Source of the DNA: Imperialibacter sp. EC-SDR9
GTDB taxonomy: Bacteria > Bacteroidota > Bacteroidia > Cytophagales > Cyclobacteriaceae
Assembly (NCBI RefSeq): GCF_902498805.1
Contig: NZ_LR701574.1
Location: 310,001 to 374,000, forward strand
Reading direction: 5' to 3'
DNA: 64,000 nt
The notes under the pieces are model-generated. The model was not told where the DNA came from. It saw nothing but the letters and a program-made list of their open reading frames with translations, and searched no databases. The number at the start of each line of letters is the position of its first letter. Position 1 is the stretch's first letter. Shown here one piece after another: positions 17,913 to 25,574 of the stretch. Both the position numbers and the translations under genes were made by a program.

Positions 17913-17965
17913 TGGGCTCACAGCCCACTAAAAAGCAAAGGTCTCCTTTATCGGAGACCTTTTTT
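17913..17965 (+). terminator. Double hairpin with T-run
   Basis: A small hairpin TGGGCT-CAC-AGCCCA (17913-17927) is followed by a strong one, AAAGGTCTCC-TTTATC-GGAGACCTTTTTT (17937-17965). It ends the microprotein transcript and, being nearly symmetrical, can also serve the convergent lactonase gene whose stop is at 17994. Confidence 0.8.
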
Positions 17966-17993
17966 ATTGATAGACAGTGCTTTGGTTCGCTAC

Positions 17994-19139
17994 TTAAAAC
18001 TTAAGGCAAACTGGCTTAGATACAGAAAACTCTTTGCCAGTAGCAGCCAACAGGCCTGTTTCTTTGTTTCTCGTGAACACAACTATGTTGTTGGTATCCT
18101 GGTTAGCAACCAGCAGGAATTTTTCATCTGGCGACAGCGTAAAATTACGGGGAGTCTTGCCTCCTACCGGTTCATTACCCAAACTGGTCAGGCTTCCGTC
18201 ATCCACTACTGCGTACATAGCTATGCTATGGTGTCCTCTATTGGAAGCATAAAGAAATTTCCCGTCTGAAGTAATATGTATGTCGGCATCGGAGTTCCTT
18301 TCGGTGAAGTCATCAGGTATTGTGCTTTTTCTGTCAATTGCCTCAAACGTGCCCTTTTCAAAATCGGCTTTCATTGAAACAACCGAGCTCGATAACTCAT
18401 TGACTACGAAAGCCATCGGCTTCGTTGGGTGAAATATCAGGTGTCTCGGGCCATCTCCTGGCTGCAATTCAAAAGCAACATGGGCTTCGCCCAGGGTGCC
18501 ATCGGCAGCAAACGGATAAGCAAGAACTTTGTCGATGCCAAGATCCACTGCATACAGGTATCCGCCCTTGAAAATGCTGCAATGTGCATGCGGGCCCTTC
18601 TGGTTGGGCACCACGGGCCCACTACCTTCATGCTGACGAATCTGTGGAGAAGCTTGCAAAGCAAGCCCCTCACCGAGTTGGTACACAGCCAGGTTACCAG
18701 AGCTATAGTTGGCCACTGCTATCTGCCTGCCCGACGGGCTGATGTCAACATAGCAAGGGTGTGCCCCTTCGGTTGAAAGCTTACTCACCTCAACAAGTTG
18801 GTTATTTTCATGATCCCAGCTAAAAGAACTAACGCCGCCTTCCTGGGTTTCATTCACACTGAAAACACTCTGTCTGTCTTTGCTGATTGCCAGGTAAGAT
18901 GGGTTTGTAGTCTTCACCAACAGAAGACTGTCGCTCAATTCACCGGTTGCTGTGTTGAATTGTAGCTGGTAAATACCGTTGCTTCCACCACCTGTATACA
19001 CCCCAACGAGAAGGTCGATGGTTTGTGCTTCCATTTTATCATCTTGTCCTTCAGTTTCCTGGGGCTTTTGCTGAGTGCATCCGGCCATAAAGGCGACCAA
19101 AGCGATGAGCACTCCAAATAGCTTACTTCTTAGTTCCAT
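17994..19139 (-). CDS. 6-phosphogluconolactonase-type (YbhE/Pgl-like) lactonase lipoprotein
   Basis: 381 residues. A lipoprotein signal (LIALVAFMAGC, lipobox Cys about 21) precedes a seven-bladed propeller of the YbhE/3-carboxymuconate cyclase-like lactonase family; HCSIFKGGYLYAVDLGIDKV, GDGPRHLIFHPTKPMAFVVNEL and TPRNFTLSPDEKFLLVANQ are typical blades. Cytoplasmic relatives hydrolyse 6-phosphogluconolactone in the pentose phosphate pathway. The lipobox places this one outside the inner membrane, so a different lactone or a binding role is possible. It stands alone, convergent with the microprotein. Confidence 0.8.
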   Translation of the reverse strand: MELRSKLFGVLIALVAFMAGCTQQKPQETEGQDDKMEAQTIDLLVGVYTGGGSNGIYQLQFNTATGELSDSLLLVKTTNPSYLAISKDRQSVFSVNETQEGGVSSFSWDHENNQLVEVSKLSTEGAHPCYVDISPSGRQIAVANYSSGNLAVYQLGEGLALQASPQIRQHEGSGPVVPNQKGPHAHCSIFKGGYLYAVDLGIDKVLAYPFAADGTLGEAHVAFELQPGDGPRHLIFHPTKPMAFVVNELSSSVVSMKADFEKGTFEAIDRKSTIPDDFTERNSDADIHITSDGKFLYASNRGHHSIAMYAVVDDGSLTSLGNEPVGGKTPRNFTLSPDEKFLLVANQDTNNIVVFTRNKETGLLAATGKEFSVSKPVCLKF

Positions 19140-19224
19140 AATATATTAGGTTAGTAACACGAATATAGCAGTAAAAGACGAAACCCGGACAGGCAATGAA
19201 ATCACCTGTTTAGCAGGGTATTTT

Positions 19225-20376
19225 TCAAAGCCACTTCTTGCGTTTGAAGTAGAGCAACATAAGAATAAGCACCACCCCCATCACTCCCCAAACCACAAAG
19301 TAGCCATAGCGGTACTTGAGCTCGGGCATATATTCGAAATTCATTCCATAAATGCCCGCAATAAAAGTGAGTGGGATGAAAATGGTGGCCACCGTGGTCA
19401 GCACCTTCATCGTCTCGTTCATTTTCTGACTGAGAGACGAAAAGTAGATATTAGCAAGGCTTTCCAGGCTTTTACTGGTAGACTCTATCTCGTCCATAGC
19501 ATTTTTGCAGCTATTGAGCAGGTCATGAAAATACTTCTCATTCTCATTTTCAATGAAGTTGGTACGGCCGTTAAGAATATTGGTTAAAGCCTCTTTGAAA
19601 GGCATCAGCGATTTTTTGATCAGCTGCGTGTCCTTCTTGTACTTCTCCAGCTTGAGTAGTGTGCTCTGCGTCGGATCCTTTAGCACTTCTTTTTCCAGTT
19701 CAGCCACTATCAAATTGAATGCGTCGATGGTTTCAAAATAGTTATCCAGCACGGCGTCGAGCAACTGCACCAGTAAAAAGTCGCTTTTCCGGTGGCGAAC
19801 CATGCCCAACTTCTCTCTGATCTTGTACCTGATGTGGTCAAAATGATCCCCTTCCTCTTCCTGCAGCGAAATGATGTAGTTCTTCCCCAGGATAAAGCTG
19901 ATCTGTTCAATGTTTAGCTCTTGTTGCTCGGTTTGCAGGATCGATTTCACACTGAAAAACAGGTACTTATCATATTCCTCTACTTTGGGCCGCTGGGTGG
20001 TATCGAGCATTTGTCGCACCATCAGGCGGTCAAAAGACATTGCTTTCGACAGGTCTTCGTAAAGCGACACCTCGTGCAGACCATGGAAATTCAACCAATA
20101 AGATTTTTTCGGATCAGGTGACTGGAGTGCTGAAAAGTCTTCTGGTTGATCCAGCTCCATGCAGTCGTCAGGGGTGTATTCAAATAGCTGAATGGCCACC
20201 TTCTCCAGCTTTTTCTTACCAATAAAAACTGTTTGGGCTTTACCTTTGGATTCACTTTTCAGCGTCGAATACAGGTTGAAGGTAAGGTTGTCGCCTATGG
20301 TCCCAAGCGTCCGCAAACCCGCCATGAGGATTTTGTCGGGCCTGGTAATATCAAATTGCGCTTTTTCTTTTCTCAT
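19225..20376 (-). CDS. corA: CorA-type magnesium/cobalt transporter
   Basis: 383 residues. A large soluble N-terminal domain (1-315) is followed by two C-terminal transmembrane helices (about 325-345 and 357-376). The selectivity signature YGMNFEYMPEL sits at the end of the first helix, and the protein ends in basic residues (FKRKKWL), exactly as in CorA pentamers of the inner membrane. The central helical region is rich in Lys/Glu, like the willow helices. No metal-sensing leader was recognised upstream. Confidence 0.9.
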   Translation of the reverse strand: MRKEKAQFDITRPDKILMAGLRTLGTIGDNLTFNLYSTLKSESKGKAQTVFIGKKKLEKVAIQLFEYTPDDCMELDQPEDFSALQSPDPKKSYWLNFHGLHEVSLYEDLSKAMSFDRLMVRQMLDTTQRPKVEEYDKYLFFSVKSILQTEQQELNIEQISFILGKNYIISLQEEEGDHFDHIRYKIREKLGMVRHRKSDFLLVQLLDAVLDNYFETIDAFNLIVAELEKEVLKDPTQSTLLKLEKYKKDTQLIKKSLMPFKEALTNILNGRTNFIENENEKYFHDLLNSCKNAMDEIESTSKSLESLANIYFSSLSQKMNETMKVLTTVATIFIPLTFIAGIYGMNFEYMPELKYRYGYFVVWGVMGVVLILMLLYFKRKKWL

Positions 20377-20482
20377 ATCGCTCCATGTCGAAACATTTGA
20401 AGCTCCATGTTAGCCATTAATATAAAACTATCAAAAAGCGATGAATAGATATCTTACCGCTCACCTGTCTCTAAAAAACTTC

Positions 20483-20953
20483 CTATTGCGAAACAGTCTC
20501 ACGTTTCACAAAATTGATCAACTGCCTGGCGCACCATGTGCAAACAAGAAAGGTAAGAACCCCGGTAACTTCAAACAACCAGTCGTTAGGCAGTTCATAC
20601 TTCGGCGGAGGATAGTAGATCAAAAGGGTGGCTTCAGGCACTCCAGCAAAATACACGATATTCTTAACCATATGATTGTAAAAGCCTTCGTATAAACCAA
20701 TTGCGCCTACGAAGAAGAATCCTGTGGTGGCGGTGAAGAGCCAAAGAATCAACCGTCTATTCCAAGCTTTGTAGGCAACGATAAGCGCTATCGAGAGCCC
20801 CAGCCAAAACAGACCAGATGTAGCGATATGGGTTCGCCATGGAGTGCTGTATAAAATCGCCCCATAGATGTGGTGCCCGGCTGTAGTGAAATAAACTGTC
20901 AGCACGCTCAGCATCATTGGAAATGTATCTTTGATGTTTTTCATCTCTGCCAT
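20483..20953 (-). CDS. Small polytopic membrane protein of unknown function
   Basis: 156 residues with four probable transmembrane segments (about 12-32, 44-64, 66-90 and 130-148). No family recognised. Features include GHHIYGAILYSTPWRTH in the first loop and YYPPPKYELPNDWLFE before the last helix. It is divergent from a membrane-anchored winged-helix regulator with 81 bases between the starts, which suggests the regulator controls it. Confidence 0.6.
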   Translation of the reverse strand: MAEMKNIKDTFPMMLSVLTVYFTTAGHHIYGAILYSTPWRTHIATSGLFWLGLSIALIVAYKAWNRRLILWLFTATTGFFFVGAIGLYEGFYNHMVKNIVYFAGVPEATLLIYYPPPKYELPNDWLFEVTGVLTFLVCTWCARQLINFVKRETVSQ

Positions 20954-21034
20954 TTTTATTGGTTTTCGGTAACCAAGAATCGTTGCTTGGAGTCAAACAC
21001 CAAAGGAAATCCACCTTGAGAAAACCTTTAGATT

Positions 21035-21457
21035 ATGAAAAGAGCCCTAATCAACCATAAGTACGTCATCGATTTTCAGAAAAACGAAATGTACAACCGG
21101 ACAACCGGGGAGGTCAATCGACTTGAGCCCAGGCTGGCTAAACTGCTTGTTATTCTACTTGAAACTCCTCACAGCGTAGTTCCAAGGAGCGTTTTGGTTA
21201 ACAGGCTCTGGGGTAACTACGGTTCTGGTGAAGAGCTACTTACTCAAAGTATTTCTACTTTGCGAACGCAATTCAAAGGTGAACAACTAATAAAAACAGT
21301 GCCTAAAGTTGGCTATCTGTTTGACGGCAATCTTCAGGCGAAACACCTGACGACCAAATCGTTCCTACTTCCTTTTATTACCAACAGGTGGCTGCTAGCA
21401 TTTCTTTGTGTGGTAGTGATTATAACTATCAAGGCTATCATTTGGCCTCATCACTAG
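21035..21457 (+). CDS. ToxR/CadC-like membrane-anchored winged-helix regulator, minimal
   Basis: 140 residues. Residues 5-98 form an OmpR/PhoB-type DNA-binding winged helix (LEPRLAKLLVILLETP, VNRLWG, LTQSISTLRTQF, IKTVPKVGYLF). A single transmembrane helix follows at about 119-137 and only three residues lie beyond it. Classical ToxR/CadC proteins carry a periplasmic sensor domain after the helix; this one has none. Any signal must come through the membrane or a partner, plausibly the divergent polytopic protein at 20483-20953. Confidence 0.75.
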   Translation: MKRALINHKYVIDFQKNEMYNRTTGEVNRLEPRLAKLLVILLETPHSVVPRSVLVNRLWGNYGSGEELLTQSISTLRTQFKGEQLIKTVPKVGYLFDGNLQAKHLTTKSFLLPFITNRWLLAFLCVVVIITIKAIIWPHH

Positions 21458-21473
21458 GGTAAAAATAAGGCAT

Positions 21474-21500
21474 AAAAAAAACCACCCGAAGGTGGTTTCT
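21474..21500. terminator. Bidirectional hairpin terminator
   Basis: An A-run, then ACCACC-CGAA-GGTGGT followed by TTTCTT. It lies 17 bases after the regulator stop and about 50 bases after the stop of the convergent cold-shock gene. Both strands show a U-rich 3' flank, stronger on the minus strand. Confidence 0.7.
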
Positions 21501-21545
21501 TATAGTGTCTTTTAATAAAAAAAGTATATCTATCGATTCCTTTTA

Positions 21546-21737
21546 CTATCGCACTACTTCGACATTAACGGCGTTCATGCCTTTTTTGCCTTGCTCAACT
21601 TCAAAAGTCACTTCGTCGTTCTCACGAACTTCGTCAACTAGACCTGAAACGTGAACGAAGATGTCTTCACCGCCATTTGATGGCTTAATGAAACCAAAAC
21701 CTTTTGAATTGTTGAAAAATTTTACTGTTCCTTCCAT
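21546..21737 (-). CDS. Cold-shock domain protein (CspA family)
   Basis: 63 residues, one complete cold-shock domain. RNP1 appears as KGFGFI (about residues 12-17) and RNP2 as DIFVHVSGL (about 25-33). Single-stranded nucleic-acid chaperone that melts RNA secondary structure. The upstream region to the divergent JmjC gene is 430 bases and very AT-rich, compatible with a long structured leader as in other csp genes, but I cannot prove a thermosensor. Confidence 0.92.
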   Translation of the reverse strand: MEGTVKFFNNSKGFGFIKPSNGGEDIFVHVSGLVDEVRENDEVTFEVEQGKKGMNAVNVEVVR

Positions 21738-22167
21738 TGTTATTATTAATTGATTGTAATAAATGCTATGCTATTGGCATTTTTGTAATTGTAGAAATCT
21801 GACTTGAGGGTAATTAATTAAGAAATTTGTGGGATGCAAAGTTGAGAATTAACGACCTGTGGCCAGGCATATTTTACTATTACTGATTTAAATGCTGTGC
21901 AAGGTGGCAAAAAGTGCGATTCAAAGCAAATAAATATTTATTTTTTATTGTTGTCAACCAAAATGACAGCCTGTTTTCTCCTCATTCTTTCTGGCATGAA
22001 ATCTGAGCAAGTGTGGGGTGACTTAATTGACTAGTCAAGGTTTTGTTTGAATTTTTTTAATTGAGTTAATAATTTAAACCAACCTTACTGTTAGTTTTGC
22101 GTCTGTAAAGGCGGTTGTTAATCGTTGATAAATATTCATTTACAGATTAAGAATTTTTATTCACGCT
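21738..22167. other. AT-rich divergent intergenic region between csp and the JmjC gene
   Basis: 430 bases with no credible coding frame. TAGTTTTG at 22092-22099 fits the Bacteroidota -7 pattern TAnnTTTG for the rightward gene, but no -33 TTTG is found at normal spacing, so this is weak. The left half probably holds the cold-shock leader and promoter. Confidence 0.4.
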
Positions 22168-23043
22168 ATGAGTGTCAAAATCCAGCAGAACATTGATGTG
22201 GTGCATAATATCACCAGAAAGGAATTCGAGCAAAATTACTATTACCCTCAAAAACCGGTAGTCCTCAAAGGACTTGTGGATGGCTACCCGGCCAGTAAGA
22301 AATGGAATTTCCAGTTCTTTAAGGACGAAATGGGCGATATGGAGGTGGGCGTGTTCGATGGGGCACTGGAACGAGCTGATCGTTCTTTCAAAAAGCCAGA
22401 CTATCACTTGAAGTTCAGGGAGTACCTGGACGAAATAGAAAAAGGGCCAACAAAGAAGCGTTTGTTCCTTTTCAACCCCTTTAAGCAGAATAAGCGCCTG
22501 TTCGAAGACTTCGAATTCCCTAAGATATGCTCCGGGTTCTTAAGGTCTTTTCCTTTCATGTTTTTTGGTGGAGATGGATCAGTAACCCGCATTCATCAGG
22601 ACATGGATATGTCATGCGTTTTCCTTACCCAGTTCACCGGAAAGAAAAGAGTAGTGCTGTTTGATCCTAAGTACTCAACTTTACTATACAGATTTCCCTA
22701 CAATGTGCACACCGCTGTTAACATTGAAAAACCCGACTACGACAAGTACCCGGGGTTGAAATATGTTGAAGGAAGAGAGGCCGTGCTGGAATTTGGCGAC
22801 ACCATCTTTATTCCATCCGGCTGGTGGCACCATATAGAATATGTAGGTAGTGGCTTTAGTATGAGCCTTAGGTGCCTGAGCCCACGGGTGAAAGACCGTG
22901 TGCAAGGTGGCTGGAACGTGACAGTTGCTACCCACCTCGACGAATTGCTTCTTAAAATGAGGGGAGACAAGTGGTTTAAGCACAAGGAGAAAGTAGCCAT
23001 CAACAATGCTAACAAAGAGATTGAAAAGCTTATAGCACAATAG
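22168..23043 (+). CDS. Cupin-like JmjC-domain protein (putative Fe(II)/2-oxoglutarate oxygenase)
   Basis: 291 residues. The JmjC/cupin_8 fold is recognisable: YYYPQKPVVLKGL near the start, TRIHQDMDMSCVFLTQFTGKKR with the HxD metal pair at about residues 147-149, and FGDTIFIPSGWWHHIEY with the distal histidine at about 226. These supply the 2-His-1-Asp Fe(II) site of 2-oxoglutarate-dependent hydroxylases. Bacterial members hydroxylate ribosomal proteins or unknown substrates; which applies here cannot be read. The gene stands alone and ends in a strong bidirectional terminator. Confidence 0.8.
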   Translation: MSVKIQQNIDVVHNITRKEFEQNYYYPQKPVVLKGLVDGYPASKKWNFQFFKDEMGDMEVGVFDGALERADRSFKKPDYHLKFREYLDEIEKGPTKKRLFLFNPFKQNKRLFEDFEFPKICSGFLRSFPFMFFGGDGSVTRIHQDMDMSCVFLTQFTGKKRVVLFDPKYSTLLYRFPYNVHTAVNIEKPDYDKYPGLKYVEGREAVLEFGDTIFIPSGWWHHIEYVGSGFSMSLRCLSPRVKDRVQGGWNVTVATHLDELLLKMRGDKWFKHKEKVAINNANKEIEKLIAQ

Positions 23044-23084
23044 CATTGCCTTTTCAGAAGTGAGGTTGTGCTTTTGAAAAATAC

Positions 23085-23131
23085 AAAACCCGGTCAAATA
23101 GTGTTGTTATACTACTTGACCGGGTTTTTAG
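23085..23131. terminator. Long bidirectional hairpin terminator
   Basis: AAAACCCGGTCAA pairs with TTGACCGGGTTTTT, and an inner TAGT/ACTA pair extends the stem. It separates the rightward JmjC gene from the leftward permease operon and has a U-run on both strands. Confidence 0.85.
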
Positions 23132-23143
23132 TTGAGCCACCGC

Positions 23144-25558
23144 CTACTCTGAGCGCAGTGAATCCACCGGATTGGAGCTGGCCGCCTGCATCGACCGGTA
23201 GCCGGTGCTAACCAGCGCTACCAGCAGAGAAACAGCAAAGACCGATACAAACACGGGGAACCCAATGTCTATCTGATAGGCGAAGTCATTAAGCCAGCCT
23301 TTCATAAGCGCATAGACAAGCGGCGAAGCAATCACAAACGCAATGAGTAACAGCCCTGCAATCTCCCTCCAAAACATCAGAAGCATTTGGAGGGTACCAG
23401 CGCCTAATATCTTCCTCACTCCTATCTCTTTGGTTCGCTCGTTGGCCATAAAGGAAATGAGACCGTACAACCCCAGTGCGCCGATCATTACAGCGATGCT
23501 TGCAAAAAGCATAAACAAAGTAGCCAGATTTCGCTCCGCCTCATACTTGGCGGCAATAGAAGCATCCAGGAAACGGTAATCGAAAATAAACTCAGGGAAC
23601 GTTTCACTCCAAATGCTTTGCACGTCCCTGATCGTTTCGCTGGCTACTGCGGCTGAGCTCCCGGCAGAAAACTTGATCGCCACGGTGAAGAATTCCGGCT
23701 GATAATAAAGTAACACCACTTTTTCCATGCTTTCATGCAAAGTATGAGCATGGAAATCTTTTACTACACCTACGATCTCTCTCAAATTGCCATCGTAACC
23801 GGTCCTGATTTTGACACCGATAGCTTCCTGCGGGAGTTGAAAACCCAAGCTGCGAATCGTCTGCTCAGTGGCAATGACGGCCGAAGCTGAGTCGGCCCGG
23901 CGAAGGTTTCTGCCCGCCAGTAGTTCGATATTAAAAAGAGCGAGGTAGTTTTCGTCAACAGCCTTAAAATTGGCGTTGAGGTCTCCCCTTTGCTCCTTTG
24001 GCACAGTAGGCAAGTAAAAGTTAGCGCTGGAATTTGATGATGATAGAGGTGCGCCAATGCAAAATGACACATTGTCTACTCCGTTGACAGCCCGGATACG
24101 CTCCCTAAGAGCGGTGATCGCCGACTGGTCGGGCACCCAGGTGGTAATGATAGCGTCTTTCTCGAAGCCAAGTGGCTGATCCTGAAGAAACCTGGTTTGC
24201 TGGAGCACCACCAATGTGCCAAACACTAATACCTGGCTGATCATGAACTGAAACACTACGAGCGCTTTTCTTAGAGAAAAGCCTCGCAGTCCTTTGCTAT
24301 GGGCACTTTTGCCTCGTAAAGCCATTACGGGGCTCATCTTAGAAAGCACCAGCGATGGATAGAGCCCGGCTGCCAGCGTAACAAGAATGATAACAGCGAG
24401 TAGATAAACCAGCAACCATGGTTCATCGGCAATACTTACCGACAGTCGATAGCCAAGCATATCCTGCAACTCGAGCAACATCACTTCCGCCAGCGCCAGG
24501 GAAAGAAAGCTGGCCAGTACGGTGATGAAGAAGGTCTCCATAAGAAACTGCCTTCGCAACTGTCCTTTGTGGCCACCCATTGCTTTGCGGATGCCAATCT
24601 CCCTGGCTCTCTTGGAAGCCTGGGCTGTAGAAAGGTTGATGAAATTGATGCAGGCGGCGATCAGGAGGAAAAAGGCAATGGTAATTAAGGCAACAAGCAG
24701 CCGGTAGTCCATCACTCTGTCGCGGAAATTGCCATAAGCTGGATTAAAATGCACGTCAGACAAAGGCTGAAGTCCAAAACGGTCGCCGGCATCACCCTCT
24801 CCATAATACTTCTTTGCAAACTCCGGCAGTGCCGCTATTAATTGGTTCTTATGCGATTCATCTTTCAACAACACATAACAATTGGTACTGCTGCTAGTGG
24901 CATCCCAGTCCTGTCCATCCCCGTAGTCGGGGTCAAAATCGCCAAGATTGTCGTAATGTACCACCAGCTGAAAAGGCAGATCGGTAGTAGCTGGAGGTGC
25001 CTTAAATACTCCTTTCACCACTACGCTGAGTGTGGAATTGATGGTCATCCTCTTTCCGATTACCTTGTCAAAGCTTTCATCTTTGACATCGAAGTATTTG
25101 ATGGCCCACTGATCCGAAATCACCGCCGAGTTGGGATCGGACACAGCATCGCTCAGGTTGCCAGCCAATGCTGGAACCGAAAACACATCAAAAACACCAG
25201 GTGAAGCGAACACAAGGCCCTCGTCCTCTTCCATCTTCTTTAGTTGTGTATCTCCTTCCCAAGATGCTATTATACCGCCGTACTCGTAATCAATTTTGGC
25301 GACAGCGTCTACAAAAGCGTAATCTGCTGCCAGCGCATCGCCTATGGGGTGCGGCATGGAAGCACTTCCGCCATTGGTTACCCTGTAAATGCGCTCAAAA
25401 TTGGCATGATGCTTCTCGTAGCTCAGCTCGTAGTTGACAATAAGGTAGATGACTACCGAACAGCCTATACCGAGTGCGAGCCCCAGCATATTGAGCAGCA
25501 GAAAGCTGGGATGCCTCTTGAAAGTTCGGTAAACGGTGACAAGATAGTTTTTGAGCAT
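23144..25558 (-). CDS. Orphan MacB/FtsX-type permease, third gene of triplet
   Basis: 804 residues. Transmembrane helix at about 18-40 (LLLNMLGLALGIGCSVVIYLIV), periplasmic MacB_PCD-like domain (about 45-245), FtsX-like core (about 285-410), a second periplasmic domain and a second FtsX core (about 685-795), ending NPVDSLRSE. The cytoplasmic coupling motifs RAREIGIRKAMGGHKGQL and RTKEIGVRKILGAG occur once per half. There is no ATPase domain in the protein and no ABC ATPase gene in the window, matching duplicated orphan permeases. The relatives act in export or membrane mechanotransmission; the substrate is unknown. Last gene of the leftward operon, 16 bases after its neighbour. Confidence 0.85.
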   Translation of the reverse strand: MLKNYLVTVYRTFKRHPSFLLLNMLGLALGIGCSVVIYLIVNYELSYEKHHANFERIYRVTNGGSASMPHPIGDALAADYAFVDAVAKIDYEYGGIIASWEGDTQLKKMEEDEGLVFASPGVFDVFSVPALAGNLSDAVSDPNSAVISDQWAIKYFDVKDESFDKVIGKRMTINSTLSVVVKGVFKAPPATTDLPFQLVVHYDNLGDFDPDYGDGQDWDATSSSTNCYVLLKDESHKNQLIAALPEFAKKYYGEGDAGDRFGLQPLSDVHFNPAYGNFRDRVMDYRLLVALITIAFFLLIAACINFINLSTAQASKRAREIGIRKAMGGHKGQLRRQFLMETFFITVLASFLSLALAEVMLLELQDMLGYRLSVSIADEPWLLVYLLAVIILVTLAAGLYPSLVLSKMSPVMALRGKSAHSKGLRGFSLRKALVVFQFMISQVLVFGTLVVLQQTRFLQDQPLGFEKDAIITTWVPDQSAITALRERIRAVNGVDNVSFCIGAPLSSSNSSANFYLPTVPKEQRGDLNANFKAVDENYLALFNIELLAGRNLRRADSASAVIATEQTIRSLGFQLPQEAIGVKIRTGYDGNLREIVGVVKDFHAHTLHESMEKVVLLYYQPEFFTVAIKFSAGSSAAVASETIRDVQSIWSETFPEFIFDYRFLDASIAAKYEAERNLATLFMLFASIAVMIGALGLYGLISFMANERTKEIGVRKILGAGTLQMLLMFWREIAGLLLIAFVIASPLVYALMKGWLNDFAYQIDIGFPVFVSVFAVSLLVALVSTGYRSMQAASSNPVDSLRSE

Positions 25559-25574
25559 GGCGGTTATTTTTTTG

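Noticed and set aside
22092-22099. Bacteroidota-type promoter for the JmjC gene
   Set aside because: A -7-like TAGTTTTG exists, but no -33 element at normal spacing, so it was not listed as a separate feature.
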